Translations under genes and position numbers: made by a program | Notes under the pieces: generated by a model | Told to the model about the DNA's origin: nothing | What the model saw: the letters and a program-made list of their open reading frames with translations, nothing else | Databases searched by the model: none | Shown here: in pieces, positions 1 to 9,486 of the stretch | Layout of the letters: each line of letters opens with the position of its first letter | How positions within the stretch are numbered: the stretch's first letter is position 1 | NCBI GenBank assembly: GCA_001897855.1 | Contig: MKUO01000023.1 | Coordinates: 124,001-188,000 of the forward strand | Direction of reading: 5' to 3' | Source: Bacteroidetes bacterium 43-93 | GTDB lineage: Bacteria > Bacteroidota > Bacteroidia > Chitinophagales > Chitinophagaceae | DNA length: 64,000 bases

Positions 1-1630
1 GTAATAAGTAATATTTCATCACAGCTTTGTCTCTCGTTGCCGGGTTCAGGAATTCAGGCGTTAATTCGCTCACTTTAAAATAGTCTCCCTGCTGCAACAT
101 TTCATAATGTGTTTGTTGCTCATTTAGTGCAGTTAATCCTTCCGGCGATGTCAGCACAATTTTTCCCGGCACCAGGCCAAGCGTATCTTCCACCATCAGC
201 CTGTCTGCATAAAAATGCATGGCGTTCAGCGGATGATCCAGTTTGTATACTACTAGTCCGTTTGCAGGAACATCATGTTGTTTGATGTATTTACCCACTA
301 CCGTGCCCAATTGATACTTCAGCAGGTTGTAGTAAAAATGGTGCGTGATAAACACATTAGCCAGCATAATAGATGCAGCACTTGCCCAGAAGAACCTGTA
401 GCTGATCTTCTTATTTATCACGATCAATAGTAACACTACCAGTGCTGCTATCCATAAGCTTGTCATCAACAAACTGCCGGGGAAAACAAATACGATCGTC
501 ATTAAAGCTGCGATCATGATGAGAAAGGAAACTACTAGCTGGAATGGCTTCATTGCCTTAAATATTCCTGCGTACTTACCGTTCAGCATATCTGCGATAA
601 GCTTCGCCACCATCAGTGCAGCCAGCGGGAATACTACGAATATATAGTGTGGCAATTGATATTTAGAAGAGCCTAATGCCAGGTAAGCAAGAATAAAGCC
701 CCCGGTTGTCAGGAATTCCTGGTTTGGGAGTAGTTTGAATTTCTGTTTAATTACCTGTACAATATTGATCACCAACGCAGGCACAAACAGAAACATCCAT
801 GGCAGAAATGCCCAAAACATACCAACAAAAAGGAACTCGAAAGGCGCATGATTATTCCATGGGCTTTCACCTGTTATCCTCCCAAAACTCTGTGACCAAT
901 AGAAAAACCTAAGCCCCGAAACATGCGTCAGTCCGTTTACCGATTTTTCAGGGTGCATATCAAACTGCTGATACAGCCCTATACTCATCGGTATCAGGAA
1001 TATACCTATTAGTATCACATCAATAATATGATAAGGGCTGAATATCTTCTTCCAATCGCGTTTCAATACCCAATCGCTGCCAAAGCAAAACATGGGCACC
1101 ATCAAGGCTATAGGCCCCTTGGTCATCATACCGGCGGCAATAGCTGCCGTACCTCCCAATACATATTGCCACCGACGCTTCGCTTCACATTCTTTTATCA
1201 TCCATATAGCCGTTATCACACAGCTCATTAATATGGTATCGGTACGCACATCATTGGTCATTAGGAACATACCCTGGCAACAACCTAATATCAAAGCTGC
1301 CATCCGCCCTGTTGCATCATCATACAGCAACCTGCCTAATCTATATACGGCATACATAGCCCATATAGCAAATAATATGGAGGGGAACTTATATCCAAAA
1401 TCATTTACACCAAATACTTTCATACTCAGCGAGCTTACCCAAAACAGCATAGGTGGCTTATCCAGGTAGTCGAGACCCCGGTCGTATAGATGCAGGTAAT
1501 CCCCGCTTTGCATCATTTCCCGGCTTATTTCGGCATATTGTGTGGCATCTATATCCATCATATCTATGCGAGCGGCAGAAAAGTGCAGCAGTGCAAGCAG
1601 GATGAAAACCCAATTAGGAATCTTTGGCAT
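1..1630 (-). CDS. ArnT-like lipid-linked sugar glycosyltransferase (GT83/GT39 family), C-terminus cut by window edge
   Basis: Reading the minus strand from the ATG at 1630 gives an open frame to the left edge (about 543 codons). Residues near 25-35 carry the D-I-D-A-T-Q-Y-A-E motif and residues 55-64 D-Y-L-D-K-P-P-M-L-F, followed near 165 by T-K-G-P; these are the hallmarks of ArnT/PMT-type membrane glycosyltransferases, which move a sugar from an undecaprenyl- or dolichyl-phosphate carrier to lipid A or protein outside the membrane. Many hydrophobic segments follow. The acceptor and sugar cannot be told from sequence. An exact TAnnTTTG promoter element lies 19 nt upstream. The gene is divergent from the epimerase-murB pair. 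Confidence 0.85.
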   Translation of the reverse strand, partial: MPKIPNWVFILLALLHFSAARIDMMDIDATQYAEISREMMQSGDYLHLYDRGLDYLDKPPMLFWVSSLSMKVFGVNDFGYKFPSILFAIWAMYAVYRLGRLLYDDATGRMAALILGCCQGMFLMTNDVRTDTILMSCVITAIWMIKECEAKRRWQYVLGGTAAIAAGMMTKGPIALMVPMFCFGSDWVLKRDWKKIFSPYHIIDVILIGIFLIPMSIGLYQQFDMHPEKSVNGLTHVSGLRFFYWSQSFGRITGESPWNNHAPFEFLFVGMFWAFLPWMFLFVPALVINIVQVIKQKFKLLPNQEFLTTGGFILAYLALGSSKYQLPHYIFVVFPLAALMVAKLIADMLNGKYAGIFKAMKPFQLVVSFLIMIAALMTIVFVFPGSLLMTSLWIAALVVLLLIVINKKISYRFFWASAASIMLANVFITHHFYYNLLKYQLGTVVGKYIKQHDVPANGLVVYKLDHPLNAMHFYADRLMVEDTLGLVPGKIVLTSPEGLTALNEQQTHYEMLQQGDYFKVSELTPEFLNPATRDKAVMKYYLL

Positions 1631-1649
1631 GTAAGGAATTTTCCGTGTG

Positions 1650-1657
1650 CAAAATTA
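1650..1657 (-). promoter_or_regulatory. Bacteroidota -7 element for the ArnT-like gene
   Basis: Minus strand reads TAATTTTG, an exact TAnnTTTG, 19 nt before the start at 1630. Confidence 0.55.
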
Positions 1658-1673
1658 ATCGCAATTTTATCGA

Positions 1674-2705
1674 ATGTTGCAATTGCGTCATTTCTCTTTC
1701 GATCTGGCTTTTGAATACCCGTTTACGATAGCCAAAGGTACCAAAACACATCAGCCTACCTTAGTAGTTGGTTTGGGCATGGGCAGACTCGCGGGTTTTG
1801 GTGAAGCACCAGCAATCAGCTACTATAATGTTACGGTAGAAAGTATGATAACGGCGCTGGAGGAAAAACGTGGCGTAATAGAAAGATATGCCCTGATAGA
1901 TCCTAAGCGCTTCTGGCATTTCCTGCATCATTTATTACCGGGTCAGAATTTCCTGATCGCTGCGTTGGATATTGCCGGTTGGGATCTCTTTGCCCAATTG
2001 CGCAGGGTACCGTTGTATCAACTACTGGGGCTGCAATGGAAAGCCCCGCTATGTGACTATACACTCGGGCTGGACACTGCAGATAAAATGGTGGAAAAGC
2101 TAAAAAAACATCCGTGGCCGCTGTACAAGATAAAAATGCGCAGCGCGGACGATATAGACCTCATCCGCACCTTACGCCAACATACAGATGCTCCTTTTCG
2201 CGTAGATGCCAACGAAGTCTTCAATTTTGAGGAAGCGAAGGCTTTGATACCGGAATTGCATGCATTAAACGTCACCATGATCGAGCAGCCACTAAATAAA
2301 ACAGAATGGGATGCGATGAAGGAATTAAAAGCCATCAGTAATATCCCCCTTTTTGCAGACGAAAGCTGCGTGGAAGAGGAAGATGTTGCCAAATGCGCAG
2401 ACGCCTTTCATGGTATTAATATCAAGCTTACAAAATGCGGGGGTATCACACCCGCGCTGCGCATGATAGAGGAAGCCCGCAAACTGCATCTGAATATAAT
2501 GGTGGGCTCTATGAATGAAAGCACTATAGGCAGCGCTGCCATTGCTCATCTGCTGCCATTAATAGATGAAACAGACGCCGATGGACCATTATTGCTAAAC
2601 GAAGATGTGGCAGAGGGACTGCAATACGAGAATGGCATTATAAAAGTCAGCAGCGCTCCGGGCCTGGGTATTCGGTTCCGTGGCAAAAAGTTCGAAAAGC
2701 AATAA
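1674..2705 (+). CDS. L-Ala-D/L-Glu (dipeptide) epimerase, enolase superfamily
   Basis: 343 aa. Enolase-superfamily muconate-lactonizing subgroup protein: K-I-K catalytic pair at residues 152-154, metal ligands D178 (V-D-A-N), E204 (I-E-Q-P) and D229 (A-D-E-S), opposing lysine K251 (N-I-K-L) and a D-A-D at 301-303 that matches the DxD motif binding the dipeptide amino group in Ala-Glu epimerases. It epimerizes L-Ala-D-Glu from peptidoglycan turnover to L-Ala-L-Glu for reuse. murB follows 15 nt downstream, which fits a cell-wall role. An o-succinylbenzoate synthase is the main alternative, but the DxD motif and the absence of men genes argue against it. Confidence 0.85.
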   Translation: MLQLRHFSFDLAFEYPFTIAKGTKTHQPTLVVGLGMGRLAGFGEAPAISYYNVTVESMITALEEKRGVIERYALIDPKRFWHFLHHLLPGQNFLIAALDIAGWDLFAQLRRVPLYQLLGLQWKAPLCDYTLGLDTADKMVEKLKKHPWPLYKIKMRSADDIDLIRTLRQHTDAPFRVDANEVFNFEEAKALIPELHALNVTMIEQPLNKTEWDAMKELKAISNIPLFADESCVEEEDVAKCADAFHGINIKLTKCGGITPALRMIEEARKLHLNIMVGSMNESTIGSAAIAHLLPLIDETDADGPLLLNEDVAEGLQYENGIIKVSSAPGLGIRFRGKKFEKQ

Positions 2706-2706
2706 C

Positions 2707-2714
2707 TACTTTTG
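2707..2714 (+). promoter_or_regulatory. -7 element for murB
   Basis: TACTTTTG, an exact TAnnTTTG, with only 6 nt before the murB ATG at 2721, so transcription should begin at or next to the start codon. An in-frame TTG at 2712 lies inside this element and is an unlikely start. Confidence 0.6.
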
Positions 2715-2720
2715 CGCCAC

Positions 2721-3731
2721 ATGCAGCTACAGCAAAACATATCGCTCAAGCCATATAATACTTTCGGCATAGACATGCCTGCCGAATATTTTGCAGAGGT
2801 AACAGACGAAACTTTTCTTCCACTGATAACAGAAAATGATCTGCCGTCAGAGAAGCACGTATTGGGCGGTGGCAGCAATATACTACTTACCAAGCCTGTG
2901 AAGGGGTTAACCATTCATAACAAGATCAAGGGCATCTTCAAGATCAATGAAGATGAGCATCACGTTTGGATAAAAGTGGGTTCCGGCGAGATCTGGCATG
3001 AGTTTGTGATGTACGCAATTGCCAATGGCTGGGCAGGTGTAGAGAACCTTGCTTTGATACCCGGTACGGTAGGCGCAGCTCCTATTCAGAACATTGGAGC
3101 TTATGGTGTGGAAGTAAAAGAGGTTATAGACAATATTTCCGCGTGGCATTGGGAAGCCGGGCAATTCTTTCCCTATAACAGTAATGAATGTGCATTCGGT
3201 TATCGCGACAGCATTTTCAAGCACCAGTTAAAGAATAAAGTATTTATTACTTCGGTAACCTTCAAGCTGAATAAGAAGCCTAAGTTCAACACAAGCTATG
3301 GTGCTATTGAGCAGGAGCTGGCTAAAATGAAAGTAACAGAGCTATCTATTAAAGCCATTGCAGATGTTGTGATAGCCATTCGCACCAGCAAATTACCAGA
3401 TCCTAAAAAGATAGGCAACGCGGGCAGCTTCTTTAAGAACCCTACTATAGCCAAACAGCAATATGAACATCTAAAGGACTTTCATCCGCAAATACCAAGC
3501 TACCCGGTAGACAATGATACTGTGAAAGTACCCGCGGGCTGGCTCATTGAACAATGCGGCTGGAAAGGTTTTCGTGCCGGCGAAACAGGTGTACATGATA
3601 AGCAAGCTCTTGTATTGGTAAACTACGGACATGCAGATGGCAATGCTGTCTGGAACTTATCAGAAAATATCGTTAAGACAGTAAAAGATAAATTCGGCAT
3701 TACGCTGGAACGCGAGGTGCAGGTTTGGTAA
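2721..3731 (+). CDS. murB: UDP-N-acetylenolpyruvoylglucosamine reductase MurB
   Basis: 336 aa from the ATG at 2721. Type I-like MurB: N-terminal Y-N-T-F-G near residue 13, FAD-binding L-G-G-G-S-N near 50, A-L-I-P-G-T-V-G-A-A-P near 110, Y-R-D-S, and G-N-A-G-S-F-F-K-N-P carrying the catalytic Ser; C-terminal A-G-W-L-I-E-Q-C-G-W-K. It reduces UDP-GlcNAc-enolpyruvate to UDP-MurNAc with NADPH in the cytoplasm. It follows the Ala-Glu epimerase but has its own promoter element. Its 3' end overlaps the convergent histidine kinase by 32 bp. Confidence 0.96.
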   Translation: MQLQQNISLKPYNTFGIDMPAEYFAEVTDETFLPLITENDLPSEKHVLGGGSNILLTKPVKGLTIHNKIKGIFKINEDEHHVWIKVGSGEIWHEFVMYAIANGWAGVENLALIPGTVGAAPIQNIGAYGVEVKEVIDNISAWHWEAGQFFPYNSNECAFGYRDSIFKHQLKNKVFITSVTFKLNKKPKFNTSYGAIEQELAKMKVTELSIKAIADVVIAIRTSKLPDPKKIGNAGSFFKNPTIAKQQYEHLKDFHPQIPSYPVDNDTVKVPAGWLIEQCGWKGFRAGETGVHDKQALVLVNYGHADGNAVWNLSENIVKTVKDKFGITLEREVQVW

Positions 3732-6700
3732 CGTCATCTTTCTTAATGGATGGCAGGCTGATAAAGAAGGTGGTTCCCTTGCCGGCTTCTGTTTCAAACC
3801 AGATAGTCCCTTTCCAGAATTCAATGATCTTTTTCGTCATTGCAAGGCCAAGGCCGGTGCCCGATGATTTGGTGGTAAAATAAGGTTGAAAAATCTTATC
3901 AATTTTATCTTCGCTGATGCCGGCACCATTGTCTTCTATTGCGATAATAGCCTGCTGATCCTTCCGGTCAATAACTACATTTACTGCGCCAGACCTTCCT
4001 TCAGGCATAGCCTGGATGGCATTAATGATAAGGTTGGTACATACGCGCAGTAACTGGCTGTAATCTGCATACACATACACCGGCTCCGCATACGGCCTTG
4101 CACTAACCTTTACCTGCTGTTCATTCAGGTACAATTCCACCACCCGTTCCGCTAGGTCATTTAGTTCTATTACTTCCGGCCTTGCTTCTGGCATCTTAGC
4201 GAAGTTAGAGAACTCAGATGCTATGTAAGAAAGGTTATCTATCTGCTCAATCAGCGAATCTGCAACCTTCTCCGTCAGTTCCTGCACATTGCTGTATTTA
4301 TTTTTCAGCGCTTGCTGCAGGTACTGAATATTTAGCTTCATGGGGGTCAGCGGGTTTTTGATCTCATGCGCTACCTGCTGGGCCATTTCGCGCCAGGCAC
4401 CTTCACGCTCACTCTGTGCCAGCAGTATTGCATTCTCCTCCACATTCTTCACCATTTTATTATACTCCTTTATCAGCAATCCTATCTCATCATCGTATGG
4501 CCAGTCTACCAGTTCATTCTTACTCAGGTTCAGCTTTTCAAACCGTTCTATCACAACGTTAAAGCTCCTGGTGATCCACCTTGTAATGAACACGGTAAGC
4601 AGGCCAGATAACAGGAAGATGAAAGCATAAAGATTGATGAGCGCCACCAGTATGTTTGATATCTGGTAACTCAGCTCCTTCTGAGAAGAAAAATATGGTA
4701 TGTTGATATACCCCAGCGCATTACCGCTCTCATCTCTTATAGGTACATAACAAGAGAGGTATGACAGTTTTCCTATCCGTTCATTTTGTGTTAGTAATGA
4801 TGTATTGTTTTGCGATAGCTGATAATACGCGTCTGCCCGCATAATACGTGCAAGCAAGGCACGGTCATAGATATTATCTTGTGATGTTACATCCAGCAGA
4901 CCGCTGGCTTTATATATGTTGATATCTATTTTCTGGTTATTGGAAAGATCAACAATAAAGTATTTGAAAGCTGCTGTACTTGTAGCATTATTGAATGCGT
5001 CTATGTCAGCCAACCCATTTTGCTGGGCCAAATGTTGCACCACAGTTCTTTCTACATTCTGTATAATACCCAGCAATTTTTTCCTGTTATTCTGGTCATA
5101 CTGTACCTGGAAGTAAATGATCGTTACCAGGCCGATGATAAGGAATGATACCAACACAATGCCCAGCATTGAAAAGTGGATCCTCCTGCGCAATGTAAAG
5201 CTGATAAACTTACCCGACGCTTTCGGCATCACTAAATAAGACAACGCCGACCGGTAAATAACAATCAGTAACGCTGTGATCACCTGTATGCCAAAGAGGT
5301 AGGAGAACAATGTTATCAGCTCCAGTACGGTATTAGTCCTATGAACTACTACTACCGTTTTACTCTTGTCTGATGCATCTGTGTACCATAGTTCAGAATA
5401 TCCCTCCTTATCGTAATAGGCATAGGGAGTAGTTTCTTTTCCGTTTATCAATAAGGGAAAGGCATAATCATTTGTTTGTGTCAGCAGTTTGCGGTTTACA
5501 TATATACCATAAGAATAGCCTGCTTCGTTTTCATTGCCCATTGTTTTATTGGGCTGCAACAATTCCGGGTATAACGATTCGCCGGTTGCCTGTTTGATGG
5601 CAAGGTCCAGGAATACATAACCTACCTTTTTTGTATGGTTATAATCGTATACCGGTATAGAGGCAATATAATAGTGTCCATCCTGCGCATCACCGCGAAA
5701 GTATAAGTTACTATCGGCTGTGGGTATTGATTGCCTTACTAATTTCCAAAGACTATTGTAGCTGGCAGTATCATTATTGTAAAGGCTCCTGCCTACAGCA
5801 TCAAATACATAAATATTGGTCTGGTATTTATTTAGCTGTCCATTCAGGTACAATACACCAAATCTTTCATTAAGCTCGCGCCTCAATTCCCTGTTAGGCG
5901 TCTTAATAAATGCCTGTATAACGCGGTCGTTCTCTACATTCTTTGATATGTTCTTGATATCAAAGTCGTACTCCGATGCATAATCGCGGCGCGGCTGCGT
6001 CATGTCTTCGGCAAAACGTTCGCGGGTACGTTTTTCTTTTACATCATTAAAATAGAAGAGTACACCGGTGCAAAATGCGCAGACGAAAAACGCCCAAAAG
6101 ATCATGTGTGGCGCCAGCACATCACGGCTGTAAGTAAGCTTCTTAACATCAAGCAATATGATGAATAAAAGGAACCATACGAACATCAGGTAAGACATGC
6201 TCCCGGTCCTTGTCTTATCGCTTAGCAATGTCATAATGATGCCAAGAACGGTCAGCAACAGGTACTTGACCCATTTATTAGTTACCAGGGTAGATAACTG
6301 TATATTCAGCAGATATATAAACAGGCAGCAGCCAAGGGTAATGATACCAATGGTGAGCAGGCCAAAGAGCGTATACTTGCTAATGGAGTAGAAGTGGCTC
6401 ACATCAAAAGATATGGCAGAGTCGAGCACCAGGCTACTGATGATATTAATGAACCAGAAAGCGCAGATAAGAATAGTAGCGGCGCACAACAAGCTAATTA
6501 CAATCTTTAAATGCTTACTCAGCCTGGCCGGTTCTACACTTATCACAGATGTATTGGCCAGCATGTAAGCCACTATCCATAAAAAGCAGAGAGAGTTTAA
6601 AAGAAGGTCGCCAAGCGAAGGATGTAATGCACTGGTGGCATACAAGCGGGGGTCAAATATCGGCATCGATCGCAGGTGAAACGGCAGGCCAAACTTGTAT

Positions 6701-7461
6701 GTGAGTACGCGTGTGCCTATCACTAGTATCAGCGTCAGCAAAAATCCAAGTATCGGCGATCGCTTCCGCGATATGTTCACACTGATCAGCTGCAGCCATG
6801 CTATTGTGGTTAGCAGCGCTGCCAGCAATAGGCATATCATCAGCGTATCGGGCATCCAGCCCGGTAGGCTTGTAGTATTAAACTTGAGATAAAAAATATG
6901 CTTACCGCTAATATCCGTTACAGCATATCCACCTTTTACAGGATTGGCAGATATCCTGGTTTCCATAGGTATATGGTTACCGGCTTCAAAACGCGATTCC
7001 AGGTATTTGTTCTCAAAAGGATATTGGATAACTATAGGAAAGAGCACTGTAATTACTTCCCCTTTTGAAAGGTATTTTGGCCTGTAGCACTTTTGCACAA
7101 AAACACCTCTTTCATTAAATACCAGTTTTTCGGCCTCGCTGTCTGCACACGCCGCAAGGGTCTTGTTATTGTTCCAGAAAACGAGGCTGCTATCTTTATA
7201 AGCATACAGGCCAAAAGGTAATTCGGTAAGCTCCTTTACATCCCGGCTATCCAGGTGCTCAGAAAATATTCCTTTAATCAGTTCGTTATCATCTATTACC
7301 CGCTGCATCTTATTTTCCTTATCCACAAGGTTGTTGCTCACGGCCCTCGCCATAGCAGCGGGACTTATATCATGGCTTTGGCGGGTAAACCAATAGATAG
7401 CCATCCCCCAGAACATAATGCTGAGCAGCAACCAACCGGTGTATGGATATCGCCTGAACAC
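3700..7461 (-). CDS. Giant multi-sensor membrane histidine kinase (NtrY-like)
   Basis: 1253 aa, far longer than ordinary NtrY kinases (about 700-750). I count about 12 transmembrane segments (near 9-25, 205-228, 236-256, 285-302, 317-345, 362-386, 398-414, 421-438, 451-470, 711-737, 762-784, 933-960), leaving three large presumably extracytoplasmic segments (26-204, 471-710, 785-932). A HAMP-like linker follows, then the H-box with H1032 (A-H-E-I-K-N-P), N-box (N1143/N1147), G1 (D1177-N-G) and the F/G2 boxes, so the kinase core looks intact. The start is a GTG immediately after the mazG stop (TAA-GTG), so translation is coupled. No response regulator lies in the window; the ligand is unknown. 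Confidence 0.9.
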   Translation of the reverse strand: MFRRYPYTGWLLLSIMFWGMAIYWFTRQSHDISPAAMARAVSNNLVDKENKMQRVIDDNELIKGIFSEHLDSRDVKELTELPFGLYAYKDSSLVFWNNNKTLAACADSEAEKLVFNERGVFVQKCYRPKYLSKGEVITVLFPIVIQYPFENKYLESRFEAGNHIPMETRISANPVKGGYAVTDISGKHIFYLKFNTTSLPGWMPDTLMICLLLAALLTTIAWLQLISVNISRKRSPILGFLLTLILVIGTRVLTYKFGLPFHLRSMPIFDPRLYATSALHPSLGDLLLNSLCFLWIVAYMLANTSVISVEPARLSKHLKIVISLLCAATILICAFWFINIISSLVLDSAISFDVSHFYSISKYTLFGLLTIGIITLGCCLFIYLLNIQLSTLVTNKWVKYLLLTVLGIIMTLLSDKTRTGSMSYLMFVWFLLFIILLDVKKLTYSRDVLAPHMIFWAFFVCAFCTGVLFYFNDVKEKRTRERFAEDMTQPRRDYASEYDFDIKNISKNVENDRVIQAFIKTPNRELRRELNERFGVLYLNGQLNKYQTNIYVFDAVGRSLYNNDTASYNSLWKLVRQSIPTADSNLYFRGDAQDGHYYIASIPVYDYNHTKKVGYVFLDLAIKQATGESLYPELLQPNKTMGNENEAGYSYGIYVNRKLLTQTNDYAFPLLINGKETTPYAYYDKEGYSELWYTDASDKSKTVVVVHRTNTVLELITLFSYLFGIQVITALLIVIYRSALSYLVMPKASGKFISFTLRRRIHFSMLGIVLVSFLIIGLVTIIYFQVQYDQNNRKKLLGIIQNVERTVVQHLAQQNGLADIDAFNNATSTAAFKYFIVDLSNNQKIDINIYKASGLLDVTSQDNIYDRALLARIMRADAYYQLSQNNTSLLTQNERIGKLSYLSCYVPIRDESGNALGYINIPYFSSQKELSYQISNILVALINLYAFIFLLSGLLTVFITRWITRSFNVVIERFEKLNLSKNELVDWPYDDEIGLLIKEYNKMVKNVEENAILLAQSEREGAWREMAQQVAHEIKNPLTPMKLNIQYLQQALKNKYSNVQELTEKVADSLIEQIDNLSYIASEFSNFAKMPEARPEVIELNDLAERVVELYLNEQQVKVSARPYAEPVYVYADYSQLLRVCTNLIINAIQAMPEGRSGAVNVVIDRKDQQAIIAIEDNGAGISEDKIDKIFQPYFTTKSSGTGLGLAMTKKIIEFWKGTIWFETEAGKGTTFFISLPSIKKDDVTKPAPRVPA

Positions 7462-8232
7462 TTATTGCCTTTCCTGTTCTTTAGCTTTATTCCAGAGTGC
7501 ATCCATTTCTTCAAGGCTCATATCATGCAATATCTTTCCTTGTGCCGATGCCATCTCTTCTATATGCTGAAACCTGCGGATGAATTTTTTATTAGTCTTA
7601 TCCAACGCCATTTCAGGATCTACCTTTGCAAAGCGTGCATAGTTCACAAGGGCAAACAATACATCCCCCATTTCTTCTTCTATCTTTTCCTGCTCACCTT
7701 CCTGCACTGCCTCATATAGTTCTGCTATCTCTTCGTTTACTTTATCCTGCACTTGCTCTATATGGTCCCATTCAAAACCTACCTGCTTTGTTTTATCCTG
7801 CAGGCGCAGTGCTTTGATAATTGCAGGTAATGAATTAGGTACACCACTTAATATCGATTTCTTTCCTTCTTTCAGTTTCAGCTTTTCCCAGTTTTGCTTC
7901 ACATCTTCTTCGTCATTCACTGTTGTGCTGCTATATATATGCGGATGCCGGTGCACCAGTTTATTACATACACCTTCTATCACATCTTCCAGTGTAAACT
8001 GGTTTTGCTCTGCACCAATTTTGCTATAGAAAATAATATGCAGTAAAAGATCGCCAAGTTCTTCTTTTACTCCCTTCCAATCGTTGTCTGTTATGGCATC
8101 TGCCAGCTCATAAGTTTCTTCAATGGTTTGCGGCCTCAGGGTTTGCAATGTTTGCTTTTTATCCCATGGACAATTTTCTCTTAGCTCATCCATTATTGTC
8201 CTCAGCCGTTCCAGCGATCCTGCGTAGTTCAT
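7462..8232 (-). CDS. mazG: Nucleoside triphosphate pyrophosphohydrolase MazG
   Basis: 256 aa, the length of two-domain MazG. Tandem all-alpha MazG domains are visible: the N-terminal one with C-P-W-D-K-K-Q-T near residue 20, E-E-T-Y-E and E-E-L-G-D-L-L-L-H; the C-terminal one with E-E-I-A-E-L-Y-E-A and E-E-E-M-G-D-V-L-F-A. These acidic clusters bind Mg2+. It hydrolyses (d)NTPs to NMP plus PPi, cleansing the nucleotide pool. It sits in a tight ubiX-mazG-kinase operon: 5 nt after ubiX and 0 nt before the kinase. Confidence 0.95.
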   Translation of the reverse strand: MNYAGSLERLRTIMDELRENCPWDKKQTLQTLRPQTIEETYELADAITDNDWKGVKEELGDLLLHIIFYSKIGAEQNQFTLEDVIEGVCNKLVHRHPHIYSSTTVNDEEDVKQNWEKLKLKEGKKSILSGVPNSLPAIIKALRLQDKTKQVGFEWDHIEQVQDKVNEEIAELYEAVQEGEQEKIEEEMGDVLFALVNYARFAKVDPEMALDKTNKKFIRRFQHIEEMASAQGKILHDMSLEEMDALWNKAKEQERQ

Positions 8233-8237
8233 TTTGC

Positions 8238-8801
8238 TTAGTTTTTATCTGTTCCCCATCTATAGGTTTTAATATCCATTCCTGCCAGTTGCAGTACTCT
8301 ATCTACTACGGTTGCAGCCACTTCGTCCATATCCTTTGGGCGACTGTAAAAAGATGGCGTTGCAGGACATATAATACCACCTGCCTCTGTAACAGCGGTC
8401 ATATTGCGCAGGTGTATAAGGTTGTACGGTGTCTCCCGAACTACACACACTAATTTTCTGCGCTCTTTCAGCATTACATCTGCTGCGCGTGTTACCAGGT
8501 CGTTGCTAATGCCGCCTGCTATCCTTCCGAGTGTTCCCATACTGCATGGGCAAATGATCAGGGCATCGTAGCCTGCGCTTCCTGATGCGATAGGCGCCAT
8601 AAAATCGCTCTTCTCCCATACCTTGAAGGCAAACTGTTCATAAGTTTTATCCCCGATCTCATGTTCCCAGACGGTTCTTGCATTATCACTCCATACCAAC
8701 CCTACTTCTGTAAGTTGCTGATCCAGTTGCTGTAATTTCTGCAACAGTACTTTCGCGTATATAGATCCGCTTGCGCCTGTTATGGCAACGGCAATTTTCA
8801 T
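8238..8801 (-). CDS. ubiX: UbiX-like flavin prenyltransferase
   Basis: 187 aa, the normal UbiX length. N-terminal A-I-T-G-A-S-G-S-I-Y FMN-binding loop, central A-S-G-S (residues 73-76), P-C-S-M-G-T-L-G and R-E-T-P-Y-N-L motifs. It makes prenylated FMN, the cofactor of UbiD-type decarboxylases, although no ubiD is in the window. First gene of the ubiX-mazG-kinase operon. Confidence 0.93.
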   Translation of the reverse strand: MKIAVAITGASGSIYAKVLLQKLQQLDQQLTEVGLVWSDNARTVWEHEIGDKTYEQFAFKVWEKSDFMAPIASGSAGYDALIICPCSMGTLGRIAGGISNDLVTRAADVMLKERRKLVCVVRETPYNLIHLRNMTAVTEAGGIICPATPSFYSRPKDMDEVAATVVDRVLQLAGMDIKTYRWGTDKN

Positions 8802-8892
8802 ATCGTATTAATATATATAATTATCACAAGATATTAACAAAGCTACATGGAATTAGTCGTAAATTAGCTTTATTAAAATACGGCTAATCCTA

Positions 8893-9486
8893 ATGAAATA
8901 TGCATTGTTAACATTTATCGCGGTGTTAAGTTTAACGGCTGTGAAAGCAGAAGATAAAAAGAAGGCAACTGCGGCCAAAGGAAATAAAGAGATCGAGTGG
9001 ATCAGTTTTGCGGAGGCGGAAAAGCGCATGAAACAGGAGCCGCGTAAAGTATGGATAGATGTGTACACAGACTGGTGCGGATGGTGCAAAGTGCTGGATA
9101 AGAAAGTGTTTACCAACCCGGATGTGATCAATTATATGAATAAAAAATTCTACGCTATAAAGTTCAATGCAGAACGACAGGATAGCATAGAGTTTCTTGG
9201 TAAAAAATGGGGTTTTAAGCCCGAGTATAAAGCTAACGAACTGGCAGTGCAATTGATGAATGGACAGATGGCTTATCCTACAACCATTCTCATGACAGAG
9301 AACTTTCAGAATCCCAGCCCGCTTGGTGGCTATCACCCTGTAGAAGAAGTAGAGCAGTTCTTAAAATTCCTGGGCGAGGACATCTACAAAACCACTAAAT
9401 GGGAAGATTACAGTAAAAACTTCAAAAACGAGTGGCATGAGGTTCCATCTTCTGCACCGGCAACACCGCCTGCTCACGCTAATTAA
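8893..9486 (+). CDS. Secreted thioredoxin-fold protein with WCGWC motif
   Basis: 197 aa. Signal peptide at about 1-19 (cleavage near V-K-A/E), then a thioredoxin fold with W-C-G-W-C-K at 61-66 (C62/C65) and a cis-Pro in A-Y-P-T-T. The WCGWC sequence and the extended helix-rich insert resemble the thioredoxin_7/DUF255-type periplasmic proteins of Bacteroidota rather than TrxA. Likely a periplasmic thiol-disulfide oxidoreductase of unknown client. Its stop codon overlaps the convergent nth stop (TTAA). Confidence 0.82.
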   Translation: MKYALLTFIAVLSLTAVKAEDKKKATAAKGNKEIEWISFAEAEKRMKQEPRKVWIDVYTDWCGWCKVLDKKVFTNPDVINYMNKKFYAIKFNAERQDSIEFLGKKWGFKPEYKANELAVQLMNGQMAYPTTILMTENFQNPSPLGGYHPVEEVEQFLKFLGEDIYKTTKWEDYSKNFKNEWHEVPSSAPATPPAHAN

